A DNA stretch of 64,000 nucleotides from Perca fluviatilis (GCF_010015445.1 NC_053128.1:10639840-10703839), one strand, 5' to 3'. Shown: positions 1 through 11,850, numbered from the stretch's first letter. Translations and numbers: made by a program. The notes: a model not told the origin generated them from the sequence alone.

Positions 1-1080
1 TGAGCACACAGTACCTTTGAGTTTGTTTTGGAGAATATTCTATGACAGTATTTTTCATTGTTTTGGATTGTTGCAATAATAATAAACACTTGCATAATGC
101 AAGCATATTTGTCCACTCCCATGTTGATAAGAGCATTAAAAACTGAATTAACTTTGGACAATCGTTTGATTAATTGCGATTCAATATTTGGATTGCCAGC
201 CCTATCTCTGACCCATCCGATACAATTTAATTTTAAACTTGGGGACTTTCACGCCTACCTCGTTTACTTCTGTTGAACCGCACTAGAGTTCGTTTACCTC
301 CTTGGTTTGGGCAGGCGTGAATGCGGCAATCACACTCGGGTGCGCAGCAAAAGCGGACAAAACAACCGTACCGAGACCTCCTTCATGAGGTGGCCTCAGT
401 ACGCTTTCAACCAAACTCTGGAGCGGTTCGTTTGTGGTGAGAACGTGATCCGACCTCGAACCGCACCAACTAAACTATATACTCCACAAGTCTGAGCTAA
501 TGGCTCCTGTATAGTCAGGTGTGCTTTGCAATCTGCAATGCAGCAGAACATACAAACTGTAGCAGCTTGCAGTGTTTCTCTCACAGAAATAGACTTACAA
601 ATCACTCACATCTCTGTGGTCATACCAGCCGCCGCTAAGGTTGGAGACAGACACCGGCAGAGCAGAGCGAAGTCTCGGTGATCAGAGCAGACGTAGTAAG
701 GTCGCTCACGAAACAATGTCTGATAATTTAGATTAAATGAGCTGGTTTGACCACGGATATGAAAGAAATATGCACTAGTCCAGAACACAGGAACTTCTTC
801 CTGTATTACATTTCTCGCTCCCGCCCCAGACACATCGGACCAATTAGAGGAGTGAACGTTCTCGCGTGATGTGTAATGACGCATTTTGGTACGCTTGGAT
901 TTTTCCAGGTGTGAAACGAAACCGAACCGAAGGGGAAATCGCTCCGAGTTTACAAACTTAGAGTATTCCTCTATAACAATAAGTACTAACGACAAAATGT
1001 GCAACAATTCAACTAAAAAGAAAACTCCCAAAGTATGATTTATTTAACACTAAACTCTGATTGGAGAGTGGAAGTTTAAA
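1..1080. other. Unclassified AT-rich then mixed sequence, possibly an old dispersed repeat
   Basis: No gene is recognisable. From about 235 to 1010 the composition changes and runs such as GAACCGCAC and GAAACGAAACCGAACCG recur, which suggests an old non-autonomous element, but no matching termini or target duplication were found. Open frames here, the longest 141 codons on the minus strand at 606-1031, show no known motif. Confidence 0.25.
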
Positions 1081-1227
1081 TTATTGGCAATTTATCAAAG
1101 ATGTTTTATCAATATTAATACATTTATGAATATGTGTATTAGTAACTTTACCAAATTGACAAACTATCAAAACGGGGCACCACCCTGGAATCAGGGACCA
1201 ATAACTGAACTGTGAAAACAGTCTCAT
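1081..1227 (-). repeat. Inverted-pair repeat, copy 1
   Basis: This stretch is the reverse complement, with scattered differences, of 8240-8384. Shared blocks include AACGGGGCACCACCCTG and CAGGGACCAATAA. Homology stops at both edges, so it is one short dispersed family rather than arms of one element. It could be part of an LTR retroelement; no coding region supports that. Confidence 0.6.
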
Positions 1228-1311
1228 AGGTGGTGTTCTCTTGGAAAACACAGATCTTAATTAATTTGATTAATTTATCTAATATTAACTGTATAAAGTG
1301 AACAGGAAGGG

Positions 1312-2455
1312 TAGGGCTGCACAATTAATCACATTTTAATCAGGATTTTGGCTCCCCACGATCCAATTTGCGTGATCGAGCGATATTTAAAATGCGTCAT
1401 TACGTTCATAGAACGCTCCATATCAAAGTTTTTCTTTTTTTTTGTTGCAAAGCCAATGTAGCGCTCCGTAAACCTAAGCTGCACCACACAGCTTAGTTTC
1501 TAGATGTAGACAGTCACAGAGGACAGAGTAACGTGAGGAAAATTCCACAAGAGATAGCAGTCGGTCATAAGGCTATATATCTTAACAAAGAAAACCAAAA
1601 AATGTCTTAACGTAGCAGAGGGCGAGGCCGAGGGGCTTGTCCTGAGAATCGGATAGTCATCCGTTGTGTGGAAGCATTTTGGGTTCAAGGCAAGTGACAC
1701 AAAACAAGAAGAGGTCATATGCAATGAGTGCCGTAAAGTTGTGTTGGCGCCACAAAGCAACACAACAAACCTCTTTAACCACTTCACACACCATAAAGTT
1801 CAATACGATGAACGTATGAGGGCCAAGAAATGCGTTGCAAAGACTAATCATTCCACAACATCAACTCAGGCATCCATACACATCCAGACACAGTGAAATA
1901 ACGAATGCAGTCGCACACGGTGACACTCTGGATAAACGATATGTGATCCCCTTGCGCAATTATTTTTCTAAGGTGGCACTACCTGTGATGTACAGAATAT
2001 GTTGACAGGCTAGTGTTTCTTTCCAAAACCCTGTGAACTTGTCTTTTCTGCATAGTTCTGCACTGAAATGTTCTCATTTGGTTACATGCTGTTATGGAAT
2101 ATTTTTTTTTTATTGATTTGTATATTTTGAGTTTTATTCACATCCATTATGCAGGTACACTGCAAGTTTATATTTTGCTTCCTAAAATATATTTACACAA
2201 TGGAATATGGAAAGTAGTGCCCTGTGAAAGTTTTGCTACATTTTCTTTGTTTTATTTCTTTGCATTTATTCTTTAAGGAGATGCACTGAATTTTGGTGAA
2301 TAAGAGGACCCATTTTATTTTGATGCACATATTTGTACTTTAGCAGGAATGTAGCACAATATGGATGTGAAAGCAGTTATAATTAGCCTATGTGACAATA
2401 AAATTGGTTTTGGTTAAAAACAAATAATCGTGATAATTAAACATGATCTCAATAT
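1312..2455 (+). mobile_element. hAT-type DNA transposon, 5' portion, internally deleted
   Basis: It starts with TAGGGCTGCACAATTAATC, a typical hAT terminus in fish, and encloses a BED-finger remnant at 1657-1896. The matching right terminus (ending in GCAGCCCTA) is not present; the sequence fades near 2455 after AATAATCGTGATAATTAAAC. At about 1.1 kb it is far shorter than an autonomous hAT (about 3-4 kb). The catalytic RNase H-like and dimerisation regions are missing. Confidence 0.65.
1657..1896 (+). pseudogene. hAT transposase BED zinc-finger remnant
   Basis: The frame reads SSVVWKHFGFKAS, then CNEC, then an asparagine-rich NTTNLFNHFTHHK. This is the BED-finger pattern: aromatic WKxFGF, a C-x2-C pair, then the N-T-x-N-L-x-x-H loop with its histidines. 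The BED domain binds the transposon ends in hAT transposases. A TAG immediately upstream (1654-1656) removes the natural start, and GTG at 1666 is not a credible eukaryotic start. The frame stops at 1896, after about 80 codons, with no catalytic part. It is a relic of the hAT element around it. The antisense frames at 1500-1787 and 1657-1851 are shadows. Confidence 0.75.
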
Positions 2456-2523
2456 TGTCAGTCAAAAGTTCTTCAATCAATAAACCTATTTACTTGTTAC
2501 AACTACAACAAAGGCAAAAACAA

Positions 2524-2527
<4 letters not shown>

Positions 2528-2565
<38 letters not shown>
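2528..2565. repeat. (TG)n microsatellite
   Basis: Uninterrupted TG dinucleotide run of about 38 bases. Confidence 0.97.
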
Positions 2566-2567
<2 letters not shown>

Positions 2568-5376
2568 GTTAGAAAGAAGGGGAGGTGACGAGATCACGTG
2601 GGTAGCTAAGCCATGCTAGATCAAGATGGCGGATGAAACACCGCAAGATGTGAGGCTCTTTGTAGTTTTTGGCGCAAGGCACAAAATGGCTACTCGAGGA
2701 AAATACACAAACAGGCTATTTAACCCCAAGATGGCGGGTAGTGAAACTTGGTTGCTATACCACGTGACTATGGGGTGGCCGTCAGCTGATCTGTGTATGT
2801 GTGTTAGGTTTGTGTGTAAAGAGGAAAGCAAAGCCCACTTTAGAGAAAGAAAGTCTCTCAAAAGTTCTTGATTTTCGAGGAAGTGATAATAACCAGTCCT
2901 CTCGTTCACTCAGGACTCTGACCTAACTTGACGTTATGGCAGGGGTCTGAGAAGTTATCTAACGAGGGGAATGTTTATTAGCCAGGCTCTTATGGGCCAA
3001 CAGCTGACTTCTTGTGGCAATAATAACCGATCCTTCTGTCTACACAGGGCCACGAGGTACCGGTCTCGTTACGTCGTGGTGCTGTGGTTTGAGTGACAAA
3101 CAGAAGGTTTATTATCTCGCTTGTACAGTAACTAACTTCTCCGCGGCGGGAGATAGCAGTGTAACATTATAGTTTCAATAAGCTACTGTATCAAACACAA
3201 CATATATCAACAAGTACCGTGATGCAGTACTTTCACAGCAATACATTGGACTCAGTAGTCACAATCATATTAATAGTAAGACATGTGCAACAGTAGCACT
3301 TACTTATTAATCACATTCAATGTTGTAACAAGTTGCAGCAATACTGACATTAATAACACACACCTATATTTCTCTGCCCAGAAATGTTAGCCTCCTTACT
3401 GTGTGTGTTCCCATTTGTTTGATCCCATAGATGCTCCGCGGTAAACAAAACGGATCCGTCTCACTCGTCAGTGATTCACGGAAAAAACTGGTTTCTCTCA
3501 AAAGGCAGCGAAGAACCAGTTCAGTCGACTCGATAAGAAAAGCGGTGTCCCTGTTGTCCGATTTCTTCTTCTTCTCTGCTAAGGCCGCATGTGGTTTCCT
3601 TTGTTTCAGAGGTCACGTGCTCTGAGATCTTTGTCTAAAAGATAGTGTTTAACCACACTGCTGGGTTCCCAACAAATGCAAATCAAAAACCATGAAAGCC
3701 ATTTCCCCATGAGCCAACTCCATTTTGGTTGATCAATCACACATCATCCAATTCAGCCTCAAGCCAATCAGCTGCTCCTGTACGTGTAGCTCACTGCGTC
3801 AAGCACTTGAGGCTGATGCCAACATCCGACCCACTTCCTCCTCACCGCGTCCATCCAGCATCCATCCAGGATCACTGTGATAATGATTAAGTTGAGAGGT
3901 TACACGGCTGGTAAAAACCTAAAAATGTGTTGAGTTCATAGCAATTGAGTTTTACAGAGGTGGGATATGATGAATAATTCAGACAACACTGCATTGACTT
4001 TTATGACTTGTATGCATAACGATGGAGGAATATGAGATCCTGAATTTACCGACATCATCACACTTTTTGAAAACCTATTCATGAGTCGTTGATTTGCCAT
4101 GGCAAATGACTGCGGACCACAAAGTCCTCCTAAAACATCAAGAAGTGCTTGTTAAATAGCTTCATAGTCACAGTGAAATAGTGTTCATGTGCTAATGTTG
4201 CGATACTGTAAAGGTATATTGTCAAACACACTGTTAATTATTTCTGTTCAAAAACTCTAAAAGGGAAACGTTGCGCAAATATTTCCTGTAGCTTTTTTTA
4301 AATAACTGACACCGAAAATCTGTATTCTTCATATTGCTCTAAGGCCACTTTGTTTGTAAAAAAGGAAAAAGAACAATTAAATGTCTAAATCTCTGCATTT
4401 GACATCACAATTTCTTCCATAAACTGCTAAAAAAAAAAACTGTGAAATCCTTAAGGGAATTAGTTATGGTCCATCAGCTTGGCTATAAAGTCAATGCCAC
4501 GGGCTGCGTGTCTCTTTGAGACAAATCACCACATGTACCGTATATATGCATCCATTTGCTGGCACGCATAAAAACAAAACATGACCCACTAAAGCAGGTC
4601 TATGAATAAATTAATATATTCCATGAAATTGCCATGTGTCTCATCTGCTCCACTGCAGGGATTTCATCCTCTCAGAAATAGAAATAAATGAAGTATCCCT
4701 CAAAAGTGTTAACAGAAATACGTTTATCCAGATTAACAACAGAGATTATAGCAGGCATATTCTCGGCACAGTGTGTACATGTATGAATTATGAAGAACGA
4801 TATTGAATAAATCCTCAAATTTGCGTTGCAGATTGAAAAGTAGAGTTGTGTTCTGAGTAAAAGAAATGAACAAGGAGCATCAGCTGAATAATTGAATATT
4901 GTATAGCAGCACTGGTCCATTTTGCATGGATGCAATGTTAGCCTGCAGTGAACGCTACAAGCTGAAACTCACCTCTCTGTGAGGCGTTACAGTGAGGAGA
5001 TGATTTTGCCCCGAAGCGCTGGCAGTGTACAGGGTCAGTGCAGTCTGTGTAGTGTACGTGATATTAGTCATTCACTGCTTCCACCCATCTGCTGCCTCAT
5101 ATCCGATTCAACAGCTGCAAAGCAAGGACCCAACACAATTATATCAGGGCAGCGTTCTCCTTTCAGCCAATGTCAAGGCGGATGGTTCTTCTTTCAGCCA
5201 ATGTCAAGGGGGGAAAAATCAATGGCTGCTTATCTTGTCTGCTGTCACACAACGGGAACAGCAGTTAGCAGTGTGCTTTTCCACACAGACAATGATACAT
5301 GGGCAGGCTGGGGGTTTTAATGCTAAAGAGTGTCTTGTCAAGGGATTCACTTAGCCCGGTAATATGCAAGGCCATT

Positions 5377-5379
<3 letters not shown>
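2566..5379. other. Non-coding stretch without recognised gene
   Basis: Two copies of the YY1-like core AAGATGGCGG (2624-2633 and 2730-2739) lie in a moderately GC-rich part (2570-3180) that could be an old LTR or promoter. The rest, 3180-5379, is AT-rich and shows no domain, repeat boundary or exon that can be supported. Open frames at 4979-5354 overlap one another in different phases and carry no motif. Confidence 0.4.

Positions 5380-5432
<53 letters not shown>
5380..5432. repeat. (GATA)n microsatellite
   Basis: About 13 GATA units. GATA-type units resume at 5617-5627 on the other side of the MITE at 5441-5614, so the MITE landed at the edge of this tract, which is the tail of the LINE-like fragment at 5617-5690. 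Confidence 0.95.
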
Positions 5433-5433
<1 letters not shown>

Positions 5434-5440
5434 GTGAGTA

Positions 5441-5614
5441 CAGGCCAAAAGTTTGGACACACCGTTTCTTTATTTTCATGACTATTTACATTGTAGATTC
5501 TCCCTGAAGGCATCAAAACTATGAATGAACACATATGGAATTATGTACTTATTATGTCATGAAAATAAAAAGGAAACGCATTGAATGAGAAGGTGTGTCC
5601 AAACTTTTGGCCTG
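5441..5614. mobile_element. Tc1/mariner-type MITE, 174 bp
   Basis: The ends are inverted repeats: CAGGCCAAAAGTTTGGACAC on the left and GTGTCCAAACTTTTGGCCTG on the right. TA dinucleotides flank both ends (5439-5440 and 5615-5616), the Tc1/mariner target duplication. The interior is AT-rich and codes for nothing. Confidence 0.85.
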
Positions 5615-5616
5615 TA

Positions 5617-5690
5617 CTGTAGATAGATACTGTATTGATCCCCAAGGGGAAATTCAAGGTCCCAGTAGCTTAAGACATCACACACAACAT
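5617..5690 (-). mobile_element. LINE-like 3' end fragment
   Basis: The motif ATACTGTATTGATCCCCAAG followed by GGGAAATTCAAG is a frequent 3' end in fish retroposons, with the GATA tract as its tail, so the element would read on the minus strand. Clade not determined. No coding part is attached. Confidence 0.5.
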
Positions 5691-6171
5691 TCACATATAT
5701 CACAAACAGGATGATAAGAAAGCAAATCCACCTGTTTTATACTCATGAGGCAACGCTGTCATTCCTGCTTGTTCTCCCCGTTAGAAAAGGAGGATGCATC
5801 GCTGTCAGCCGAACATGAGCGAATCACACTGAGGGTGACGAGTAGAGATGTTTTTCCTTGCCGATACCTGAACTTGCGTATGGGCCGATACGGAGTACCG
5901 ATCCAATACCAGTGCGTTAACATGTCAGACAGCCAGTCATAACGGAAGAAATATTTTCTGGGCTAAATCACGTGGTATCGGAATCGGTGCAACAACTCAC
6001 ATACTCACCAATGCCAGCAATCAGACAGAGTGTGATCTCAGCGCGGTATCAACTCACACAGTGTTCAGACCGGACAAGCAGTTGCCATCAGTGGCATCTG
6101 GAAAACATCTGTCCAACCTCTGTGCAGCGCTCTATGCAAGTGTTTATCACCTATCATTTTTGTATGTTTGC

Positions 6172-6172
<1 letters not shown>
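5691..6172. other. Non-coding stretch with a possible hAT MITE fragment
   Basis: Around 5845-5990, repeated GCCGATAC / CGATACC / GTATCGG words resemble a fish hAT MITE family with cryptically palindromic cores. No ends or target duplication are clear. Nothing else is recognised. Confidence 0.3.

Positions 6173-6234
<62 letters not shown>
6173..6234. repeat. (GA)n microsatellite
   Basis: GA run of about 60 bases with one interruption (AGGAGA near 6206). Confidence 0.95.
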
Positions 6235-7543
6235 ACTGCTCCAAGATCGGAGGAGATGTTTTCAAGGCAGACAAAGATGAAGAGTTTTTTCCCCAAAGTG
6301 TGTTAAAAGAAATGACATCTACAGTTGCAGCCAATTAAAATTCATGGAAAAGTGGTGAAAACAATCACTCTGAATAACGTACAGGGCTTCAGGATGGTGC
6401 AGAAACAAACACTTAGGTTCCTTATTCAATGTGTTTCTTTGTGAGCTGTTTAGACATAGCATTCAATATTGGAAAGATTTGTTGGGGACCAAGAGTCTGG
6501 TTAAACCTGATTTTAACCAAAAGGCCTCAGATTAAACTGACCTCTGGATACAAGACACACATGTGCTCAGAGACAAGGGGACATGTGGCCAAGACAAAGG
6601 AATCTTGGCCTGTATGTAAACCTCAAAGCCTGGTTAATTCACACCTCTATGTGAAAGTGCCAGCCAGAAGGGAAACGCCTCACAACTGGTAGGAAGTCAA
6701 AGGACTACAATGCTGTAGTCTTCACCCTTTCAAGAGTCTCGAGTCTTCCTATTGGTTCAGCGGGACCATAAACACAGCAGGGGGTCTGAACCTATAAATA
6801 ACCTGACCCTAGGAAACTGCATCGTCTTCACCTGCAACTCCCGTTGCTGACAGGAGACGGGCAAGCGCTTGTGCTCAACTTCTATTTTCTGGAGAAAGTG
6901 GATTTAATTTCGGAGGATCCTATGAAAAACGCACCAGTGTTTTTCATAACTGCAGTGAGAAGGAAACAACGTTTTTCTTCTCAAAGTCGACCAAACTCTT
7001 TCCCTTACTGCCTTTTTGGAGGGGAGTTTCACCGTGGCCCTGGCGAGCGCCCGGGATTCGTTCTGTTTCATTTCTGTGGAAATCTATGGACAGGAACAAA
7101 CGGACTGAACACACCGTAAAAAGGCTGACGTCTGGGCAGAGATAAGTAGTGTGTTTACTAATGAGCAAAGGGTTCGCTACCATTGTTGCCATTAATGTGA
7201 TCTGATTTAATCATGTACTGGTCCATATGTGATTATTAATCTGTCTGTGAATGTATAACTGATCAATTATAGCCTACCGTTGGTTTATGTTGTGTTATGT
7301 AGCTGGTTTAAAACCGTAAGCGCTACCCGCTAATTCATTCCTTTCATGGAATTTAGTTACTGTCTGCGATAGAATCGCGAAAATCAGCTGTTAGCTACTG
7401 GAGTGGTTATAGTGACGTTTCCCTCAGCAAAACCAAAAGTCTCAGTCTGTAGGACAGAGTGGCTGAGGGGAACTAGGTCATTATCGATAATTAAGATCAA
7501 AGTGCCTCTTTTCTTTACTCTTCTTCTCTTTCTCCTCTTACTA

Positions 7544-7546
<3 letters not shown>
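6235..7546 (+). other. Non-coding stretch with a possible LTR or promoter segment
   Basis: A TATA-like CCTATAAATAACC lies at about 6791, 40-50 bases upstream of a GC-richer leader (6815-7110), an arrangement like the U3/R part of a retroelement LTR or a simple promoter. No matching second LTR, primer site or protein frame was found. The rest is unrecognised. Confidence 0.25.

Positions 7547-7613
<67 letters not shown>
7547..7613. repeat. (CA)n microsatellite
   Basis: About 33 CA units. Open frames across it are repeat artefacts. Confidence 0.97.
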
Positions 7614-7614
<1 letters not shown>

Positions 7615-7892
7615 GACAACGACACGACACAGGCTAGCCGTGTATCTCCCGAGCTAACGCGGTAGGCTAGCTTCACACGTGGAGTCGGCATCACCTTGTA
7701 CAGAGCTAACACATGACCTAGCATACTAGGTTAAGCGTCGCGGCGTGCCTAGCAACCCCTCGGCTTCTTCAGCCCCTCCCCGCACGTAGCACCACTACGA
7801 CCTCTTGAGGCTATAATAGTTTTGTGCAGCTCACAGGAGTAGCCAGTTTGGTTTTTGTGTTAGGAATACATTTTGACACGCCCTCCTCCTTC

Positions 7893-7895
<3 letters not shown>

Positions 7896-7987
<92 letters not shown>
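7896..7987. repeat. (CA)n microsatellite
   Basis: About 46 CA units, the second long CA tract within 350 bases. The DNA between the two tracts and on to 8239 shows no recognisable gene. Confidence 0.97.
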
Positions 7988-7989
<2 letters not shown>

Positions 7990-8239
7990 ACAGACGTGTC
8001 CATGACACATGCTGCTTTGTTTTGGCTTTGTTTTGGTTGTGATATGGTAAAAGATATCTGTTTATTATTGAAGGATTATTGATTAGCTACTGATAATTGT
8101 GACATTAATAAATCTTATTATACTTAATTAGCAGTTGCTTGTGATTATTTGTGTACTTGTTGTAATAATCGCTGGTCGATCAGGTCCGTGCTTGGATTCA
8201 CCCCTTCCTTTATTTCCTTTTTAAAGGATTACCACAGAA

Positions 8240-8384
8240 ATGAGACTGTTCCACAGTTGATTATTGGTCCCTGACTAGCAGGGTGGTGCCCCGTTTTGAT
8301 TGTTTGTCGATTTGATAAAGTTATTAATAACTATATTCATAACTTTATTAATATTGATAAAACATCTTTGATAATTTGCCAATG
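8240..8384 (+). repeat. Inverted-pair repeat, copy 2
   Basis: Reverse-complement partner of 1081-1227, sharing TTATTGGTCCCTGA and CAGGGTGGTGCCCCGTTTTG, with an AT-rich half containing TAATATTGATAAAACATCTT. The partners lie about 7 kb apart. Confidence 0.6.
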
Positions 8385-9594
8385 ATCAAATCTGTACCCT
8401 ACGAGAATCCTACAGATTATTGCTATTTATATTGTGGACAAAAGAAACCAAATGTTTGGTCCAATAACATGTATATTACTATATTACATGGATACTTCCA
8501 TATTTGTTTGATCTCATTTTCTTTAAAGAGATTTGGTAAGGTTTAAAAAAAAAGAAAAAAAAAAAAAAAAGATTTTTGATTCAGTGCCAAAACTGCTGGC
8601 TCATTCTTTTAGGCATCTGCGCTCAAAATTGTAACATTTATATATGAGACAAACTGCCTATTTGTGAGCTCTGGTCAAAGCAATGATTGTTGAGTCTTAG
8701 ACATTCAACAAGTGATGAAAACCTGGTCAGCGGGCTGCTGATGCGGAGTGTTTCTGACAGGGTCTGCAGGGGTCCTGCTCAGTACCAACACGATCGGACT
8801 CCACTGAGAGCCAATCACATGGAGCCAGCAGGAGCCTAACTTCCCCCAGTGCAGGTGAAAGTCCACCATGGCTCAGTTAATCAATGCTGGCTTTAGTGCA
8901 GGGATGGCCTGAGAGGGCTGCTATTTGACTATACTATGTGACAAAACTGAACTGACCTATGAAAGGCCCTGTGCTGCCATTGGCTGATTCGGACAAAGGC
9001 TGTTTTGTTGTATGTATCATATCAATGTTTGGGTCCGTTTTTTTTTTTTTTTTTAATGATGAATCGATTTCCTCTCACGCAGGCGCAGAATGTATGTGGC
9101 GGTTGGCCATCGTCTGGTCTCTTTGCGGTGGGTTCAAGTGCAACTTTTTGGCCAAGACAGACACGACGTGAGTCCAATCCAATTCTGGATGTTTGCATAA
9201 AACCCCAGAATATGTTCAATACCAATATTAATATTTGAAAGTTTAAATACTGTTGTAACAAAATGTCAGCCGATATTCTTTCCCCCCCCCCCCTTTCTTT
9301 TTTTTCAGAAACACACAAGATACACAAACATTTTTGATAAGGATCCTTTTAAACGTGGTTATTAAACAAAACGTACAGCATATTTTACAGATGAAAAAGA
9401 AACTAATCTAATGGAGACACTGTTCCTTAATCACTTCAAACATATCTTTGGCATTTCTGTACTACAATTTCTTGATGGCAACCCAACATAAAAGTTAAAA
9501 GGTAACTTGGTAATTACTAATATGTTGGCCAATTAGTAACAGTAGGTACACTTAGGGTGCAATTTGTGAAAAAAAACAGAGGGGGATGTTTTTT
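8385..9594. other. Non-coding stretch with one weak exon candidate
   Basis: Holds A-rich (8546-8571) and T-rich (9039-9055) runs and a C-run at 9282-9293. One splice-like segment (9083-9167) is listed separately. No known protein motif is seen. Confidence 0.35.
9083..9167 (+). other. Weak candidate exon (85 nt)
   Basis: A T-rich tract and TTTCCTCTCACGCAG form a good acceptor ending at 9082; GTGAGT at 9168 is a consensus donor. More than one frame is open across the 85 nt, so the frame cannot be chosen and no domain is recognised. It may be a chance pairing of splice signals. Confidence 0.15.
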
Positions 9595-10045
9595 GATCAT
9601 GCACAACAAAACAAAAGCAATAATTAAATCCCACTTCCCCACGGATAGTGCCACTTGGCCAGGCATGCCGAAACTAAACTTAACTGTCATCGCCAGATGA
9701 CGCTCACATATTCTTGGTTAAACTCCGCTACCGTGGCCCCTGAAAAGGACCGTCATCTGGTGGAGCCTGTAGCCGTCTCACAGTCACCTATCGGCAGCTA
9801 AACCACTGCCGCTGATACAACGGAGCTCTGTAGCGGCTAAACACAGCTAACAACTGCCGCTCGGATTTTATCGTTCTATCGCACTATAGACTGTTCATGT
9901 TACAGCGCTTAAAATACTTCCATTGATAATATATGGTCTGTTGGTGAAGTAGCATTGATCACTTGGAGAGGGGAGGATACATTTTGTCCCCATAAAACAT
10001 TATTCAGCACAGGTAGGGATATGTAGACCAGAAAGGGGGGAATCC
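9595..10045. repeat. Dispersed repeat family R1, copy 1
   Basis: Matches 22386-23895 (outside the hAT nested there) over several blocks: CCAGGCATGCC, GGAGCTCTGTAGCGGCTAAA, GTTCATGTTACAGCGCTT, ATATGGTCT, GTGAAGTAGCATTGAT and GGGATATGTAGACCAGAAAG. Copies are diverged by substitutions and indels, so they are old. No coding part; class unknown. Confidence 0.7.
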
Positions 10046-11700
10046 CATGCATCCCTGACATAACTGACAGTCAAGTCAATAAGGTGGGACAGAAAAGTCA
10101 GGCTAAGTATTTTCAAACTTTCCAGGTAAGTCCAGACGAGATGGCAAGCCAGCAGGGAGAGAGAGAGGGATTTCAACGTCACAGAGAGGGACCGGTCGTA
10201 GAGTTGCACCCCTAAAGTGGATTTTCATGTTTGTCTGGGGACTCTGGAATAATGGTAAAAAAAAAAGAGAATAGGAAACTTCTGAGTGCTTCTTCAATGG
10301 TTACTATTCACTGCATAGTGATACAGTGTGTTAATGGACACCGGCTCGGGCTGTGGGGGAGCTATGTTGTGTTTGTAAGACACAATATGACAGGAGAGAA
10401 AGCTGTCAACAAAAATAGCAGCCCCAAAGTTGGCAATGGCAAGACAGCAGCCTATAGAATTACTTTATGAGAAATAATGATCAGTGCAGCTTGGATAGTG
10501 CTCTGAAAAAGGTGTCCACACGTTGCTTGCTGGCCTGCTTAAAAACAATGAAAACATATTCTTACCCATTTCTTGTTGATATGCTAAGCATGCTATGTTT
10601 AGGCACAGCTGACATCCTTTGGGGGGTCTCCTCAGTATCTCCTTTTGCAACAACACTGAAAATGATGTCGAAATTGCCTGTTATGGAAACACAAACCGAA
10701 ACGGCACAGCATACAAATGTGTGCATGCTCACTGCAGCTTTGCTTTGGCGTGTTTGAATATAAATACGCCATGCCAGTGGAGCACACATTCAGATTAAAA
10801 ACTAACTGTAACCTGGGGAATTTGGGAATGTAGTTGACAAAGGTGTTGGTGACAACAATGGCTCTGAAGAGAAGACAAAAACGGCAACAAAGAGAATGTT
10901 TAATCAGAGCAATTATTTTGTAATAGTTGTCCCACAACAGGTTAGAGAGATGCCAATAATGAACCACAATCAATACGATCTCCTACATATATGTACAACT
11001 ACTTCCCAACATCAACTGCCTTGACTCTAATTTGCATCAGACAATAAGGGAGATATTTACTCAGGATTTATAAATATCCCTTTCTAAGCTGTTAAGCACT
11101 AAACAGTTTGCAGCCAAAATTGCTTTTGGCTGCATTGTGGTTTGCTGGATGCTAGATCGGACCCAATGGATGTGTCGATGTCAATGCGGGCGCACTACGC
11201 AGGCGTCAACACTCAGGCTTCAGCTAGGCTTGGGCGTCATGACGAGATTATCGCTCAACACGATTTCGGTTGGCCACGCTAATGGTCCTCACGCCTGTTG
11301 TGAATTTTGCGCTATATTCAGTCTCTTTTTCTCAGGCTTTCTCTATGCTTAACCATATTGTTGTAGTGTATAAAAAAAAAGTAACAACATGCTAGCTTAC
11401 ATCTGACGCCATCTTTATAGCCGTAACTCCAGCAAGAAATATGTCCGCTCTTGTTAGCAAGAACATGCAAATGTGTTGATTCTTTGGTTTCATGCAATTA
11501 CTGTAATTGCCATTCATGGTGGCCTTAAAATTGAGAAAACGTGATGAAATGCCATATAGGCTGCCCTACATGCTAGAAAACCTTCTGGGTGCTGAGGCGC
11601 CACCGCATGTAGCTGTTGCCCTTTTTTCACTTTTTTAGCCCCTGGCTTTCAGACGGCCTGAGTCTGCCACTGCCACGGGTTACGGTACCTAATCCCTGTA
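10046..11700. other. Non-coding stretch, nothing firm recognised
   Basis: Several open frames of 60-113 codons at 10231-10973 overlap on both strands and show no motif or codon pattern. Near 11230 a GGGCGTCATGACGAGATTAT segment resembles a hAT end, without a partner. Confidence 0.35.
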
Positions 11701-11701
11701 T

Positions 11702-11850
11702 GGAGCTAAGTGTTTCAGCACACTGGACTTACAGAGGGCATCAGGGACAACAAGACAGCTGTTGAGACTCCCTTTGTCTTGTTTAGTTTCAAGGCTATGC
11801 AGTTTGGTCTTAAGAATGCCAGAGCAATGTTCCAAAGGTTGATGGATAGG
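11702..11850 (+). pseudogene. Ty3/Gypsy reverse transcriptase fragment
   Basis: One frame at 11702-11731 gives [11 protein letters not shown] second frame from 11746 gives [10 protein letters not shown], then [20 protein letters not shown]. Together these match the Ty3/Gypsy reverse-transcriptase block in which the first catalytic aspartate (STLDL) is followed by KTAF-x-TP and F-x-x-M-P-F-G-L-x-N-A-P-x-T-F-Q-x-L-M. The change of frame between the parts shows a small deletion. Proline-to-glutamine (MQFGLKN) and proline-to-arginine (NARAMF) changes show decay. Only about 50 codons survive, with no YxDD motif, RNase H, integrase or LTRs. This is an old transposon fossil. Confidence 0.8.

Noticed and set aside
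606..1031. 141-codon frame on the minus strand
   Set aside because: No motif, no splice context and no conserved pattern; it lies in repeat-like sequence.
1500..1851. Minus-strand frames over the BED-finger region
   Set aside because: They are antisense shadows of the hAT remnant at 1657-1896.
7384..8082. Open frames of 65-84 codons across the CA tracts
   Set aside because: They consist of alternating Thr-His or Cys-Val repeats produced by the microsatellites; the same happens at 44309-44518 and 44965-45380.
6700..8384. A complete endogenous retrovirus or LTR element
   Set aside because: Only a TATA-like site and one short repeat were found; no second LTR, primer site or polymerase frame.
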